Shown here: piece by piece, positions 53,008 to 63,285 of the stretch
Numbering within the stretch: the stretch's first letter is position 1
Layout of the letters: each line of letters starts with the position of its first letter
Assembly (NCBI RefSeq): GCF_965196975.1
Contig: NZ_OZ239981.1
Span: forward strand, 1,860,001 to 1,924,000
Length of the DNA stretch: 64,000 bases
Direction: 5' to 3'
From: Endozoicomonas sp965196975
Lineage (GTDB): Bacteria; Pseudomonadota; Gammaproteobacteria; Pseudomonadales; Endozoicomonadaceae
Position numbers and translations under genes: made by a program
Notes under the pieces: generated by a model
Database searches by the model: none
What the model was told of the DNA's origin: nothing
What the model saw: only the letters and a program-made list of their open reading frames with translations

Positions 53008-54027
53008 CTACTCAGTAACCGGGATTTCCAGACGATCACGCTGTCGTTTATGTCGAAATAGACCGTCCAGTGTAAAAATGGCCAGCGCAAGCCATATCAA
53101 ACCGAATGTGGCCACCTGCACCACACCCAGCGGCTCATCATAAATCGTCACACCCACCAGAAATGAAATCGATGGCGCCAGATACTGCATGATTCCCAAA
53201 ACCGTCAACGACAACTTTTGCGTAGCCATATTAAAGAACACCAGTGGTATTGTGGTCACAAACCCGGCAAGGGCAAGTAGAATGCTAGTGTCAGGATCAG
53301 AAAAGCGAAATGCGTGTAAGTCATTGCCCATCAGCCACAGGAAATAAAAAGCGGCTGCCGGCATCAACAGCAATGTCTCAATAGCAAGCCCAGTGGTTGC
53401 ATCTACATTAATCCTTTTTCGGATCAAACCATAAAACGCGAAACACAGAGCCAGCACAAAGGCAACCCAGGGCAGCTTACCCAGCAAAAACATCTGCATT
53501 GATACAGCTGCTGCCGCTATCAGCACTGCCAGCATCTGGTATCGAGTCAGACGTTCCCCCAGGAAACAATAGCCAAAAAAAACACTGATCAGTGGGTTAA
53601 TGTAATAACCAAGACTGGTTTCGAGAATTCTATCGTTGGTAACTCCCCAGATAAAGCACAGCCAGTTACCCGCGATAAGCAGTGACGACAAGACCAGCCA
53701 CCCTAATATCCGGGGTGACGTTATTAATTCAAGAATCCCCTTGAGCTTATGACGAAAAGCTAAAAAGCAAACCAGCAAAAGTGATGACCAGAAAACTCGG
53801 TGCCCAAGTACTTCCAAAGGAGGCACCTCTTCCAGAGTTTTAAAATAGATGGGTATAAGCCCCCATAAAGCAAAGGCCCCAACAGCAAACGTTAGGCCAG
53901 ACTGAGCGCCACTATCCTTCACACCCCACCCCCGAAGCAGGCCCTTAAAATCGTTCTTAAGCCTGCAAAAAGCAAATCCATTCTGAATAAAAAAGCCACT
54001 GACTTTGAAAAGCACAGTGCTTGTCAA
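53008..54027 (-). CDS. rarD: RarD-type EamA family permease
   Basis: 339 residues as the longest frame; RarD proteins have about 295-305, so the GTG at 53920-53922 (304 residues, after a G-rich GGGGGTG) is a likely true start. Ten transmembrane helices in two EamA repeats are predicted. Typical segments are FALWGLIPIYFKTLEEVPPLEVLGHRVFWS, and TNDRILETSLGYYINPLISVFFG. The original tag is chloramphenicol sensitivity; physiological substrate unknown. Convergent with the small gene before it. Confidence 0.9.
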   Translation of the reverse strand: MTSTVLFKVSGFFIQNGFAFCRLKNDFKGLLRGWGVKDSGAQSGLTFAVGAFALWGLIPIYFKTLEEVPPLEVLGHRVFWSSLLLVCFLAFRHKLKGILELITSPRILGWLVLSSLLIAGNWLCFIWGVTNDRILETSLGYYINPLISVFFGYCFLGERLTRYQMLAVLIAAAAVSMQMFLLGKLPWVAFVLALCFAFYGLIRKRINVDATTGLAIETLLLMPAAAFYFLWLMGNDLHAFRFSDPDTSILLALAGFVTTIPLVFFNMATQKLSLTVLGIMQYLAPSISFLVGVTIYDEPLGVVQVATFGLIWLALAIFTLDGLFRHKRQRDRLEIPVTE

Positions 54028-54208
54028 CGTTACTGGCTATATAACACAATGCATTAAGATTAATCACGCATAAAATAACTATTAATGTTCACTTGATTTT
54101 GATGCTGTACGTAATGGGAGTTTTAAAGACTCACTTAGGGTTATTTGAGCCTAAAGGCAGCACTTTGTTGTATATTGAATAAATACTATTGCAACAAGGA
54201 TGTTAGCA

Positions 54209-56131
54209 ATGACACCTGGCGTTAATCCAAACAGGCAAAAGGATACTGAAAGCATTCAACAACCTGTGAACAATCAGGCAGGTAATTCTGGAAGCAGAAA
54301 AGCCACCTGGCGGCACAGAATCATAAAAAAAATAACAAAATCGATTATTTCCCCCATCAAAACAGCCCTTCTCAAGGCTCGATATCACCCTAAAGGATCT
54401 GTTAAAAACCCGGCTATAGACCACCCAATAACATCACGGGATATCCATCACCTCCCAGAATCATGGCAACGATTAAGCGACCACACAACACCCGGGGCAA
54501 ATGGCAACTCAAATGCCGCATTATTCTCTCTGGAGTCCATCTATTTTGATGCCGCATTGAAAATCATCAATGATATCAAGAACGCGCCTGATACAGGCTT
54601 TGGTTCGAAGCTTATATCACTTGAGCAAGAAATACTGTTTGAAAAGCAACAGCAGCATGACACTCTCAACTTGAAAGGAGAAATCGCTGCGACAAATAAA
54701 GCCATCAAACATGCCAAACAACTCAGCAAATCACTTAAATCCAGGCTTAAAAAGGCAGGAGTACCTGAAAGCGTTGTAAATTCCAGCTACCGAAAGAATG
54801 TCAACCAAACCCTGAATAAAAGAAGCTGGAACGAACTTGACTGCACTCATCAAACCAATGCAGGCACACTGAAACACCATCAAATACCTGCATCAAAAAT
54901 GCAGATGCCTTTTCAGGGCGAGAAACCTGGAGCTCATAATATCTTCGAAATACCTTACCGTGACATTGAAGGCATTTGCTCACAAACGTCTGACTCACAA
55001 CAACATGCAGTTAATCTCTGGACATCTTCTTTTGTGTCCCCTCAAGGCAAGTTCAACTACCAAGGCGTTCGCCATGGTATTCACTCCGCTTTTGGCATAA
55101 CAGACCCTACGCTACGACAGGCTGCCAACTTGAAAAGGGCAAAAGAGTCCTTGGTTGCAGCATTAACCTTAAAACCCGAACAACTCCGAGAAGCCATCAG
55201 TACCCCAACCAAGTCTGTTCATATTAACCTGGCTTCTACCTCATTAGTAACACCAGACCCCATTCGCAGGGGAGCAAAAAGTGAAGCAAGAATGTTACAG
55301 GAACAGGTTGACGCATTTCGTGAATTGGGAGCTAAACAACCACTTAAGCTGACAGTTGTTGATTCAGACGGAGAGCCTGTCACCATCCGTGTTACATTCA
55401 AGATGGCATTATTCAATTTTGGTGTTAATAAAGGAGCCCAGGGGACTTTTTCTGGTGTCGTCGGCGGCTGGAAAACCTCAGACAAATTAAATAAAGAGGG
55501 GCTAAACACTCTCATTGGCAGCACCGACCAGCACACAGTTGGAGGCATTGTGGCCGACTACCTTGCCCAGCAAAAGCAAAAAATGGTCACACTGAATACC
55601 CAACTGACAGCACCATACCTGAGTCGTAGCCAGAAACAAGAGATACATGAGCACTTGGAGGTCATGTATCTCAAGCGTAAGGCTATTCTTCAGTTGGTTG
55701 CTCAAATCCGCAACATTTTCAATAACAAAGAGCACCATTACGAAAAGCACGATGCCTATAAACTTCCCGCGCGCATATCACTGCTCACCAGCTTGATCGA
55801 AGGAGTTCCACTGTCTAACTGCAAGAGTGGCAAGGATCGCACTGGAATGTTGGATGCAGAGATAAAACTGCTTGCAACCCAGATCGAACGTTATGGAGAA
55901 GTTCCACAACCTGGCCAACCTATTCCCCAGTTAGATGCGGAGCTTTTCAGAGATATCCTGTTAAACAGCGGAAACCTCGACATACAAAAATTGAACACTG
56001 GTGCCGAAGGGTATAAGACCGAAGGAATTGAGTCCATTGATGAACATATTGGTAAAGCTTACCTGAATAATGCAGTCTTCAATAAATACCGCTCCAGAGT
56101 CAGAGGATTATCCGGCGCAGTGAAGGCCTGA
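54209..56131 (+). CDS. SopB/IpgD-like inositol phosphate phosphatase, probable type III effector
   Basis: 640 residues from the ATG at 54209, which has AAGGA 8 bp before it; an ATG three codons earlier is too close. The C-terminal half has the SopB hallmarks: FNFGVN (residues 402-407) and the CX5R active site NCKSGKDRTGMLDAE with Cys 538 and Arg 544. These dephosphorylate phosphoinositides in host cells in Salmonella and Shigella. The N terminus is polar and Asn/Gln/Ser-rich, as in type III signals, and an Ala/Lys-rich helical middle follows. No chaperone or secretion gene is next to it. An IS481 element begins 33 bp after the stop. Confidence 0.85.
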   Translation: MTPGVNPNRQKDTESIQQPVNNQAGNSGSRKATWRHRIIKKITKSIISPIKTALLKARYHPKGSVKNPAIDHPITSRDIHHLPESWQRLSDHTTPGANGNSNAALFSLESIYFDAALKIINDIKNAPDTGFGSKLISLEQEILFEKQQQHDTLNLKGEIAATNKAIKHAKQLSKSLKSRLKKAGVPESVVNSSYRKNVNQTLNKRSWNELDCTHQTNAGTLKHHQIPASKMQMPFQGEKPGAHNIFEIPYRDIEGICSQTSDSQQHAVNLWTSSFVSPQGKFNYQGVRHGIHSAFGITDPTLRQAANLKRAKESLVAALTLKPEQLREAISTPTKSVHINLASTSLVTPDPIRRGAKSEARMLQEQVDAFRELGAKQPLKLTVVDSDGEPVTIRVTFKMALFNFGVNKGAQGTFSGVVGGWKTSDKLNKEGLNTLIGSTDQHTVGGIVADYLAQQKQKMVTLNTQLTAPYLSRSQKQEIHEHLEVMYLKRKAILQLVAQIRNIFNNKEHHYEKHDAYKLPARISLLTSLIEGVPLSNCKSGKDRTGMLDAEIKLLATQIERYGEVPQPGQPIPQLDAELFRDILLNSGNLDIQKLNTGAEGYKTEGIESIDEHIGKAYLNNAVFNKYRSRVRGLSGAVKA

Positions 56132-56163
56132 TTCAATTCACGCGACATTCTTTAAAATGTAGA

Positions 56164-57358
56164 AGTTCAGACCTGACCTGACAGTTACCGATTTTCAAGA
56201 AGGTGTCTGTCAGGTTAAATTCAGGCTATGAACTTTTCCTTCCAGATCTCTTTCCCATCAATCAGTGTTTCTATCGGCGTTCTCCCGTTGCACTGCTTAC
56301 CTTGATGGGTACGCTCAGTATTGTAGTGAATTAACCATTCGTCCAGATCTGACTGAATCATCTCAATACTCGTATACAGCGTCTTTCTCAATGCAGGTTG
56401 ATAAAACTCCTGCAGAATCGTTTTATGGAAGCGTTCACAGATTCCATTCGTTTGTGGATGCCGGGTTTTCGTCTTCGTATGTTCAATGTCGTTCACCGCC
56501 AGGTAAAGTTGATAATCGTGTTGATCAGCACGACCACAATACTCTGTACCTCTGTCTGTCAGTATTCTGAGCACAGGTAGCTCTTGAGCTTCATAGAATG
56601 GCAACACGCGGTCATTGAGCAGGTCTGCAGCCGTAATTGGGGTCTTTGTCTTATAGAGTTTGGCCTGCGCTACCTTGGAGTAAGTATCAACATAAGTCTG
56701 CTGATAAACGCGGCCAACACCTTTAAAGGTTCCAACATAGAAAGTGTCCTGTGAACCAAGGTAGCCAGGGTGCGCTGTGTCAATCTCACCACTGGCCTCA
56801 TCATCCAGCTTCTTGCGCTCAAGTGCCCTGACCTGGGACTCGGTGAGAATGATTCCTTCTCGAGCCACTTTCTCTTCAAGGGCTTTGAGGCGCAGTTTGA
56901 AGCTTCCCAGATCATTTCTTAGCCAGATGCTTCTCACACCGCTGGGAGAGACGAAGATACCTTGCTTGCGAAGTTCATTGGAAACACGGGCCTGCCCATG
57001 GGCAGGATCTTCTACCGCATACTCAAGAACCGCTTTTTCAACAGCGGGGTCTACTCGGTTTTTGAGGTTTGGAACTCTTCGGCTTTGATCAAGAAGTGCT
57101 TCGACCCCACCTTCATCAACAGCATCCCGGTAACGATAAAATGTATCTCTGGAGACACCCATGGTTTTACAGGCTTTAGAGATGTTTCCGAGCTCATCTG
57201 CAAGGTTCAGTAGCCCGACCTTGTGCTTGATGATTTTCTGGTTGGTGTGAATCATAAGGGTCACCTTTAATGATTTAGATTTCAGTGAACTCACCTTCTT
57301 TCTAAATCGGTAACCCTTTTCTTTTGATGAGAAGAAAATGTCAGATTAAGTCTGAACT
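56164..57358 (-). mobile_element. IS481-family insertion sequence (about 1.2 kb)
   Basis: Imperfect inverted ends: AGTTCAGACCTGACCTGACAG at the left (56164) and AGTTCAGACTTAATCTGACAT on the complement at the right (57358), sharing AGTTCAGAC and CTGACA. One transposase gene lies between. I found no clear target duplication, so boundaries are approximate and the copy may be old. Confidence 0.75.
56221..57258 (-). CDS. IS481 family transposase
   Basis: 345 residues from the ATG at 57256-57258; a frame to 57294 is less likely. Helix-turn-helix domain (NISKACKTMGVSRDTFYRYRDA) is followed by the rve integrase core with catalytic Asp in QTYVDTYSKVAQA, Asp in ILTDRGTEYCG and Glu in NGICERFHKTILQEF. 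It ends with a YNTERTHQGKQCNGRTP tail. Complete. Confidence 0.9.
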   Translation of the reverse strand, partial: LMIHTNQKIIKHKVGLLNLADELGNISKACKTMGVSRDTFYRYRDAVDEGGVEALLDQSRRVPNLKNRVDPAVEKAVLEYAVEDPAHGQARVSNELRKQGIFVSPSGVRSIWLRNDLGSFKLRLKALEEKVAREGIILTESQVRALERKKLDDEASGEIDTAHPGYLGSQDTFYVGTFKGVGRVYQQTYVDTYSKVAQAKLYKTKTPITAADLLNDRVLPFYEAQELPVLRILTDRGTEYCGRADQHDYQLYLAVNDIEHTKTKTRHPQTNGICERFHKTILQEFYQPALRKTLYTSIEMIQSDLDEWLIHYNTERTHQGKQCNGRTPIETLIDGKEIWKEKFIA

Positions 57359-57413
57359 ACTCCATTTAAAAAGGTGGAGAGAAAGCCTGCAGAACACAGG
57401 CTCACATACCAAA

Positions 57414-57695
57414 TCAATCAAACACGATGCGTCCTTTATTTTTATCCAGCATTCTGCTGCCAACGTATTTAACTTTATCTAAGTCATCAAAGTCCTGATA
57501 AGGGCCATGTTGATCACGATGTTTCACAATCTCCATCGCAATCCGGGGACCAACACCCAGTAATCCTTTATCAAGTTCCTCAACGGTGGCTTGGTTAACA
57601 TTGATATGCTTACTTCCCTGCCCTTTTTGATCTGCAGCCATTGCAGAAACACTCAGAAATGCACTAACCACGAACGCTATTATTTTTTTATTCAT
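57414..57695 (-). CDS. ComEA family exported helix-hairpin-helix protein
   Basis: 93 residues: signal peptide (cleavage after AMA, about residue 20) and a single helix-hairpin-helix repeat pair, INVNQATVEELDKGLLGVGPRIAMEIVKHRDQHGPYQDFDDLDKVKYVG. The family binds double-stranded DNA in the periplasm; ComEA serves DNA uptake in competent bacteria. No other competence gene is nearby. Confidence 0.88.
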   Translation of the reverse strand: MNKKIIAFVVSAFLSVSAMAADQKGQGSKHINVNQATVEELDKGLLGVGPRIAMEIVKHRDQHGPYQDFDDLDKVKYVGSRMLDKNKGRIVFD

Positions 57696-57825
57696 ATTGT
57701 CTACTCCTGTAATATGAATAGATTGTTATAAGAACAGATATCCGTTCTGCTCATATCAACATTCAAGGCAATTGACAGCGCATCTGCAAGACAAAAAATC
57801 ATGAGTAGATAAAAGGGTCAAATTC

Positions 57826-58431
57826 TCACGCGGCCGGAGCAACGCCTAACACCTGCTCTTTAAAGGATTTGCTCGGTGGCGTTTCACCAATCCAGACCCT
57901 CAGAAAAAGATTAAACACCTCTTTACTTGCAGGCACTACCCCCTTCTCAACACCCGCGATCTCTATTCTCAAACCTTTACCCGGGAGATACTCAAACACA
58001 GCCTGCTCACCTTTTTTCATGGAGCCATCCACAAGTGCAAAGATTCTCTCGAGGTCGTCTTTCATGGCTTCCTGCTCATCGGGAGGGCTGTTTAACTGAA
58101 TAGAGTCATAGAAAGCATTGGCTATCCGCCGGGCACTCATCTTTGAAACCAACATAACAAATGCCATTCTCTGGTGACTGTCAGAAGCGTAAATTTCTTC
58201 AGGGTTGCTAGTAGGCTCCTCCAGATACAAAGCACCAATATACCCTTTAACCATAAGGTACCATGACCTCACCGCAGCCCCCTGTAAAATAAGCTCAGGC
58301 TTGTCACCATTAGATGCAATGGTATCTGGAAGATCATACTTATTAATGACTAAAGCACTTGCTGGCACTGAAAGCGAAAAAAGTAAAATTGCTGAGAATA
58401 TAAAGCGGTATATAGAGTGGTAATTTAACAT
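57826..58431 (-). CDS. Chalcone isomerase-like exported protein
   Basis: 201 residues from the ATG at 58429-58431, chosen for AAGGA seven bases upstream; a longer frame to 58497 lacks such a site. A signal peptide (ends near SALV, about residue 28) is followed by the chalcone_3-type domain: GAAVRSWYLMVKGYIGALYLEE, a helical middle and FNLFLRVWIGETPPSKSFKEQVLG near the end. Bacterial members have no proven enzyme activity and probably bind lipid. Monocistronic. Confidence 0.8.
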   Translation of the reverse strand: MLNYHSIYRFIFSAILLFSLSVPASALVINKYDLPDTIASNGDKPELILQGAAVRSWYLMVKGYIGALYLEEPTSNPEEIYASDSHQRMAFVMLVSKMSARRIANAFYDSIQLNSPPDEQEAMKDDLERIFALVDGSMKKGEQAVFEYLPGKGLRIEIAGVEKGVVPASKEVFNLFLRVWIGETPPSKSFKEQVLGVAPAA

Positions 58432-58781
58432 ACTGCATTCCTTATTATTATTGTGCAGGGATATTATCTTACTTGACCAGTTGCTTCCAGCATGCATATC
58501 GCCATCGAAGACTAAATTTCAGCGTAAGGGTTTACACAGCCAAGGGAAGCTAATTCAAGCACCGATCAAACATAGCCATCCCTGCGTCAAAAAAACGTCA
58601 CTAACCCAACAACAGGTATTTAACAATACCAGGCATGACTCAACTCCATAAGCCACTGGTCAGTGGCATCACCTTACGATTACCAATCCTGACTATCTAA
58701 ACCATACTTAACTTCATTGACCATTGAAATTGCCGGATAAGGCTCAAAATAGGTTACCCAGAGAATAACCATCTGGTTTGC

Positions 58782-61322
58782 ATGACAGAAAGAGAAAATA
58801 CACGTATTTTCCCGGACTCTACTTCCGCAAACCTCAACAACAGTCTTTCAACCAGACTTTCTTCTTCAACCAGCTTTTGTAGACAGACTATGACAGATCA
58901 GGATCCTAACAACCCCGAAGTACTCAGTGGGGATGAAGACAGTCCAAAAGCCAGCACCGGTTTGGTGCTTCCTCACCAGGCACTGCCAGACAAACTTTAT
59001 CTGATCCCCGTATCTAACCGCCCCTTTTTCCCCGCACAAGTTCAACCACTGGTCTTCAGCAGCCAGGAGTGGGGTGAAACGCTGCAACGTGTTGGCCAGA
59101 GCCCACATAAAGCAGTCGGCCTTAGTTTTGTCGGTAGAATGCCAGGCACTGATGTCGCTCCGGAAGATTTTCCCCAATTAGGCTGCGTTGTCAAAATTCA
59201 CAACATTGTCTCTGACAATGATCAGGTGCAGTTTATTGCACTCGGCATGCAACGGTTCAGAATAAGACAATGGTTGCGTCGTCGCCCACCCTACCTTGTT
59301 CAGGTGGACTACATTGAAACGCCTGAAGACAACAGCGATGAGGTTAAAGCTTATGCTCTCGCTCTAATCCAGGCCATCAAAGAGCTCATTCCTCTCAATC
59401 CTTTATACAGTGAAGAGCTCAAAAACTACCTCAATCGATTCAGTCCCAAAGATCCGTCCCCTCTGGCTGATTTCGCAGCGGCTATTACCACTGCACCTGG
59501 ACAGGAGCTTCAGGAAGTCCTTGAAACCATCCCTGTTCAACGCCGAATGGAAAAAGTGCTGGTGTTGGTTCGCAAAGAACAGGAGGTCGCACGCCTTCAG
59601 AGCGAAATTAATGCAGAAGTTAACCGGAAGATCAGTAACCATCAGCGAGAATTCTTCCTGAAGGAACAACTCAAGGTCATTCAAAAAGAGCTGGGCATAT
59701 CAAAAGATGACCGCACTGCTGAAATTGAACAGTTCGAACAGCGACTGGAAAGGCTGACGGTTCCTGATAGCGCCAAAAGTAAAATTGATGATGAGCTGAA
59801 AAAGCTTTCTATCCTGGAAACCGGTTCACCGGAATACGCAATCTGCAGAAATTATCTGGATTGGGCAACGTCCATCCCCTGGGGGCTCTACTCCGAAGAT
59901 AACCTCGACCTTCATCACGCAAGAAATGTACTCAGTTCCGACCATGATGGTCTTGAGGATGTTAAAGAACGCATTGTTGAATTTCTGGCAGTAGGTGCAT
60001 ACCGAAAAGAAGTATCTGGGTCCATCATGCTGCTTGTTGGCCCTCCTGGCGTGGGAAAGACATCCATTGGTAAGTCTGTCGCCAAAGCCCTGGACCGTAA
60101 ATTTTACCGCTTCAGCCTGGGTGGAATGCGGGATGAAGCTGAGATCAAAGGACATCGTCGAACGTATATTGGAGCACTGCCAGGAAAGCTGGTTCAGGCA
60201 CTCAAGGAAGTAGAGGTTTCCAATCCCGTTATCATGCTTGATGAAATTGATAAAATTGGGGCTTCTTTTCGTGGGGACCCCGCATCTGCTCTGCTTGAGG
60301 TATTGGATCCCGAACAGAATACCGAGTTTCTTGACCACTATCTGGACATGAGGATCGATCTGTCGAAAGTACTGTTTATCTGCACAGCCAATCAGCTGGA
60401 CACGATCCCAGGCCCGCTACTGGATCGTATGGATGTGATCAGACTTTCTGGCTATATCACCGAAGAAAAGGTCGCCATTGCAAAGAATCATTTATGGCCC
60501 AAGCAACTCAAAAAAGCTGGTCTAAAAAAGAGCCAGCTTAGAATGTCGGATACTACTTTCCGGAAAATAATTGATGGCTACGCCCGAGAGGCCGGAGTTC
60601 GCCACTTCGAAAAGCTGCTACAAAAAATCATTCGTAAAGTCGTCGTCCAGTTTCTGGAAAATGATGAAAGCAAACTCACTGTTTCAGCCAAAAATCTGGA
60701 AGACTTCCTTGGAGCCCCCTATTTCCGTAAAGAAAAAACCATGGAAGGGATTGGCATAGTCACAGGCCTCGCCTGGACAGCCATGGGCGGAGCCACACTT
60801 CCAGTTGAAGCCTGCCTGATACATCAGCAAAGAGCCGGTTTTAAGCTGACCGGCAAATTGGGTGAGGTAATGAAGGAGTCTGCTGAAATTTCATATAGTT
60901 ACACTACCAGTCACGCCAGAAAATTTGGAATTAAGGAAGACTTCCTGAAAACCGCATTTATACACCTTCATGTTCCCGAAGGCGCCACCCCAAAGGATGG
61001 TCCCAGTGCTGGTGTAACAATGACCACGGCGCTCATCTCTCTGGCCTGCGGCATTAAACCTCTTAAAAATCTTGCAATGACCGGTGAATTGACACTGACA
61101 GGTAGAGTGCTTGCTGTAGGAGGAATTAGGGAAAAAGTCATTGCCGCTAGACGTCAAGGCATTAATGAGCTGGTTCTTCCAGAAGATAATCGCAGAGATT
61201 TTGATGAGCTCCCTGATTATATACGTGAAGGTATTACTGCACATTTTGCCAGTCATTATGATGATGTTTATAAAGTGGCATTTTCTGGCATCAACAATAA
61301 GAAAGGGAAGAAATCTAGATAA
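58782..61322 (+). CDS. Second Lon-type ATP-dependent protease (AsrA-like)
   Basis: 846 residues (or 810 from the ATG at 58890). N-terminal Lon substrate domain (KLYLIPVSNRPFFPAQVQPLVF), AAA+ with Walker A GPPGVGKTS, Walker B IMLDEIDK and the peptidase domain with Ser in PKDGPSAGVTM and Lys in GGIREKVIAA. The FFPAQVQPL start is unlike lon at 7117-9540 and closer to Pseudomonas AsrA, a stress-linked Lon paralogue. Neither start has a strong ribosome site. Followed by its own terminator. Confidence 0.9.
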   Translation: MTERENTRIFPDSTSANLNNSLSTRLSSSTSFCRQTMTDQDPNNPEVLSGDEDSPKASTGLVLPHQALPDKLYLIPVSNRPFFPAQVQPLVFSSQEWGETLQRVGQSPHKAVGLSFVGRMPGTDVAPEDFPQLGCVVKIHNIVSDNDQVQFIALGMQRFRIRQWLRRRPPYLVQVDYIETPEDNSDEVKAYALALIQAIKELIPLNPLYSEELKNYLNRFSPKDPSPLADFAAAITTAPGQELQEVLETIPVQRRMEKVLVLVRKEQEVARLQSEINAEVNRKISNHQREFFLKEQLKVIQKELGISKDDRTAEIEQFEQRLERLTVPDSAKSKIDDELKKLSILETGSPEYAICRNYLDWATSIPWGLYSEDNLDLHHARNVLSSDHDGLEDVKERIVEFLAVGAYRKEVSGSIMLLVGPPGVGKTSIGKSVAKALDRKFYRFSLGGMRDEAEIKGHRRTYIGALPGKLVQALKEVEVSNPVIMLDEIDKIGASFRGDPASALLEVLDPEQNTEFLDHYLDMRIDLSKVLFICTANQLDTIPGPLLDRMDVIRLSGYITEEKVAIAKNHLWPKQLKKAGLKKSQLRMSDTTFRKIIDGYAREAGVRHFEKLLQKIIRKVVVQFLENDESKLTVSAKNLEDFLGAPYFRKEKTMEGIGIVTGLAWTAMGGATLPVEACLIHQQRAGFKLTGKLGEVMKESAEISYSYTTSHARKFGIKEDFLKTAFIHLHVPEGATPKDGPSAGVTMTTALISLACGIKPLKNLAMTGELTLTGRVLAVGGIREKVIAARRQGINELVLPEDNRRDFDELPDYIREGITAHFASHYDDVYKVAFSGINNKKGKKSR

Positions 61323-61343
61323 GACCAATATAAAAATGAAATG

Positions 61344-61378
61344 AAAAAAAACGCCACCCAATTGGGTGGCGTTTTCTT
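61344..61378 (+). terminator. Terminator of the second lon gene
   Basis: An ACGCCACCC / GGGTGGCGT stem (61351-61372, loop AATT) is flanked by A8 and TTTTCTT, about 25 bp after the stop codon. Confidence 0.9.
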
Positions 61379-61553
61379 AATCACTCTTTCAATAGCAGCG
61401 GGAACTAATCCCGTTTGGACACGCTAGTGAGCATATTGAGTATGGTTCCTAGCCTGCACTGTTTCAAATTTTTATAAGACAATGTGGAGATATATAGGCC
61501 CTTTTTTAAAATATACAGATACAAGCAATTCTATCATCTCTATCACTTACCAT

Positions 61554-61577
61554 AAAAAAACCTGCTCTTAGAGCAGG
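61554..61577 (-). terminator. Terminator of the chitinase gene
   Basis: On the minus strand, CCTGCTC / GAGCAGG with a 3-bp loop is followed by seven U. It starts about 25 bp after the chitinase stop codon at 61603. Confidence 0.88.
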
Positions 61578-61602
61578 CAATTCATGGTAAGAACATCAAT
61601 TT

Positions 61603-63285
61603 TCACATAGCACAGACAAACGACCAGGACTCATCACTGCCCGGCTCACTGGTAGTCCACCATTTGGCCTTGTAGACACTGCCATTATGGATCACCTGAT
61701 CCCCTCCATTGGCATTGCTACCATTAGGCCAGTCGGGGTAAGTGCTCAGACTCGAAGTATCAACACCCAGATCACTGCACAGCTCACCACCGCCACCAGG
61801 GCCACCGCTGAGATCCGCCAGTGGCAGTTCAGGGTATTCTGACTTCAACGCATAATCCTGACCATTGATATTGACCGTCCATGCCTGCGGGCCAGTCACT
61901 GGCAGATAATAATTAAGCGTTAGCTCAACACTTTCGCCATCACCCAGGTTTTGCCAGCCAGGAAGACTGAAGGCAACACGGTGGAACTCATTTTCCAGGC
62001 CACCAATATTATTGCCACTGGCATTGGCACCACTTTCCACCACTTCCAGCTTGAAGCCACTCTGGTCTGAAATGAAATCCGACGTTGAGGTGGGCATATC
62101 AAAGCGGAACTCAGTGCCACCGGGCAATGCTACACCGGACTGGTTGGTGATTTTGAGGGTTGGGTTCAGAGGATAGTTCTGATCGCCTTCCTTGAAGCCA
62201 TAGACAGCGACATCAACCCCCACAGCCTCCTCTGGCATAACCCGGCTGGTACGACGATCACCGTAGGGTTCTGCATTGACAAACTGCTCATAAGCCAATG
62301 AGGTCAGCGTTGTACCAAAACCGTACTCCCCTTTCTCAGCATCCCAACCGTAATCACCGGCCAGCTCCCAGAACATGATCCCGCCAATGTCATTATCGAT
62401 CACGTACTGAACTTTGGTTGCCATGGACTCTTCGTCTTCCATGGATAAGAACACCTGTTTGTCCGCATTCCACAGCCATGGGGCGACGGCAACACTGTCG
62501 TAATAGCGCTGGTAACGCCCCTTCAGCTGATGATCCGGATTACTCTCCGGGTTCAGCCCCCAGTCCCTCAGGTAACTCGGCACAATGTTTTGCTCAAGGT
62601 TTTTGGCATGCCACAGCGGGTTGGAGCCAGCACCCATCTCATTGCCATTTTCATCCTTGTCATGCCACATATTGTCAATACCGGTTGCTCCATAGCCACA
62701 CTTGGCACTGCCTCCAGTACCCACTGGGCAATCAGCCTGACTGGGCAGAGGACCACGCCCGTTCAACCCATAATTACCACCGGTAACACCCTGCCAGCCA
62801 CGGGTATAGTAAGGAATACCGATATTGATTCGACCCGCCTGCATGGCACCACGGAAGTATTTCACCGCCCAGTCCGTATTCAGGTAACCGATTCCACCAT
62901 ACTGCTCAGTGCCATAAACATTAGCTGATGCCAGCTCTGCATCTTCACCGGTGTCAAACAGGGCAGCGTTATGCCCCACATACTCATTCCAGGCACCGTG
63001 TAGCTCGTAGGACATGATGTTTACATAGTCCAGGTACTGAGTAACCTGGAAGGTTTCCATGCCTCGAAGCAGGTAGCCTGAGGATGGGGATGCAATGGTC
63101 AGCATGTAATGCTTACCGTCTTCTGCTCCAGCAGCATCCAGCTTTTCTCGAAGTGTTTTCATCAACTCAACATAAGAGTTCATCAGGCTGCCACGCAGAG
63201 CATTGGCGATCTGGAAGTCCAACGGGTTTCCGGCATCGTTCATGGATGTCGGGTATTCATAGTCGATATCCGCGCCATCAAAGCC
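61603..63285 (-). pseudogene. GH18 chitinase, C-terminal part after an in-frame stop
   Basis: About 560 codons in the same frame as the N-terminal part, separated only by a TAA at 63286-63288. The part holds the GH18 catalytic motif (FDGADIDYEYP, catalytic Glu at 63256-63258), MSYELHGAWNEYVGH, WNADKQVFLSMEDEESMATK, a beta-sandwich linker and a C-terminal CBM5/12 chitin-binding module (VIHNGSVYKAKWWTTSEPG). An ATG at 63243 is after the catalytic Glu, so an independent start there could not give an active enzyme. Terminator follows. Confidence 0.85.
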
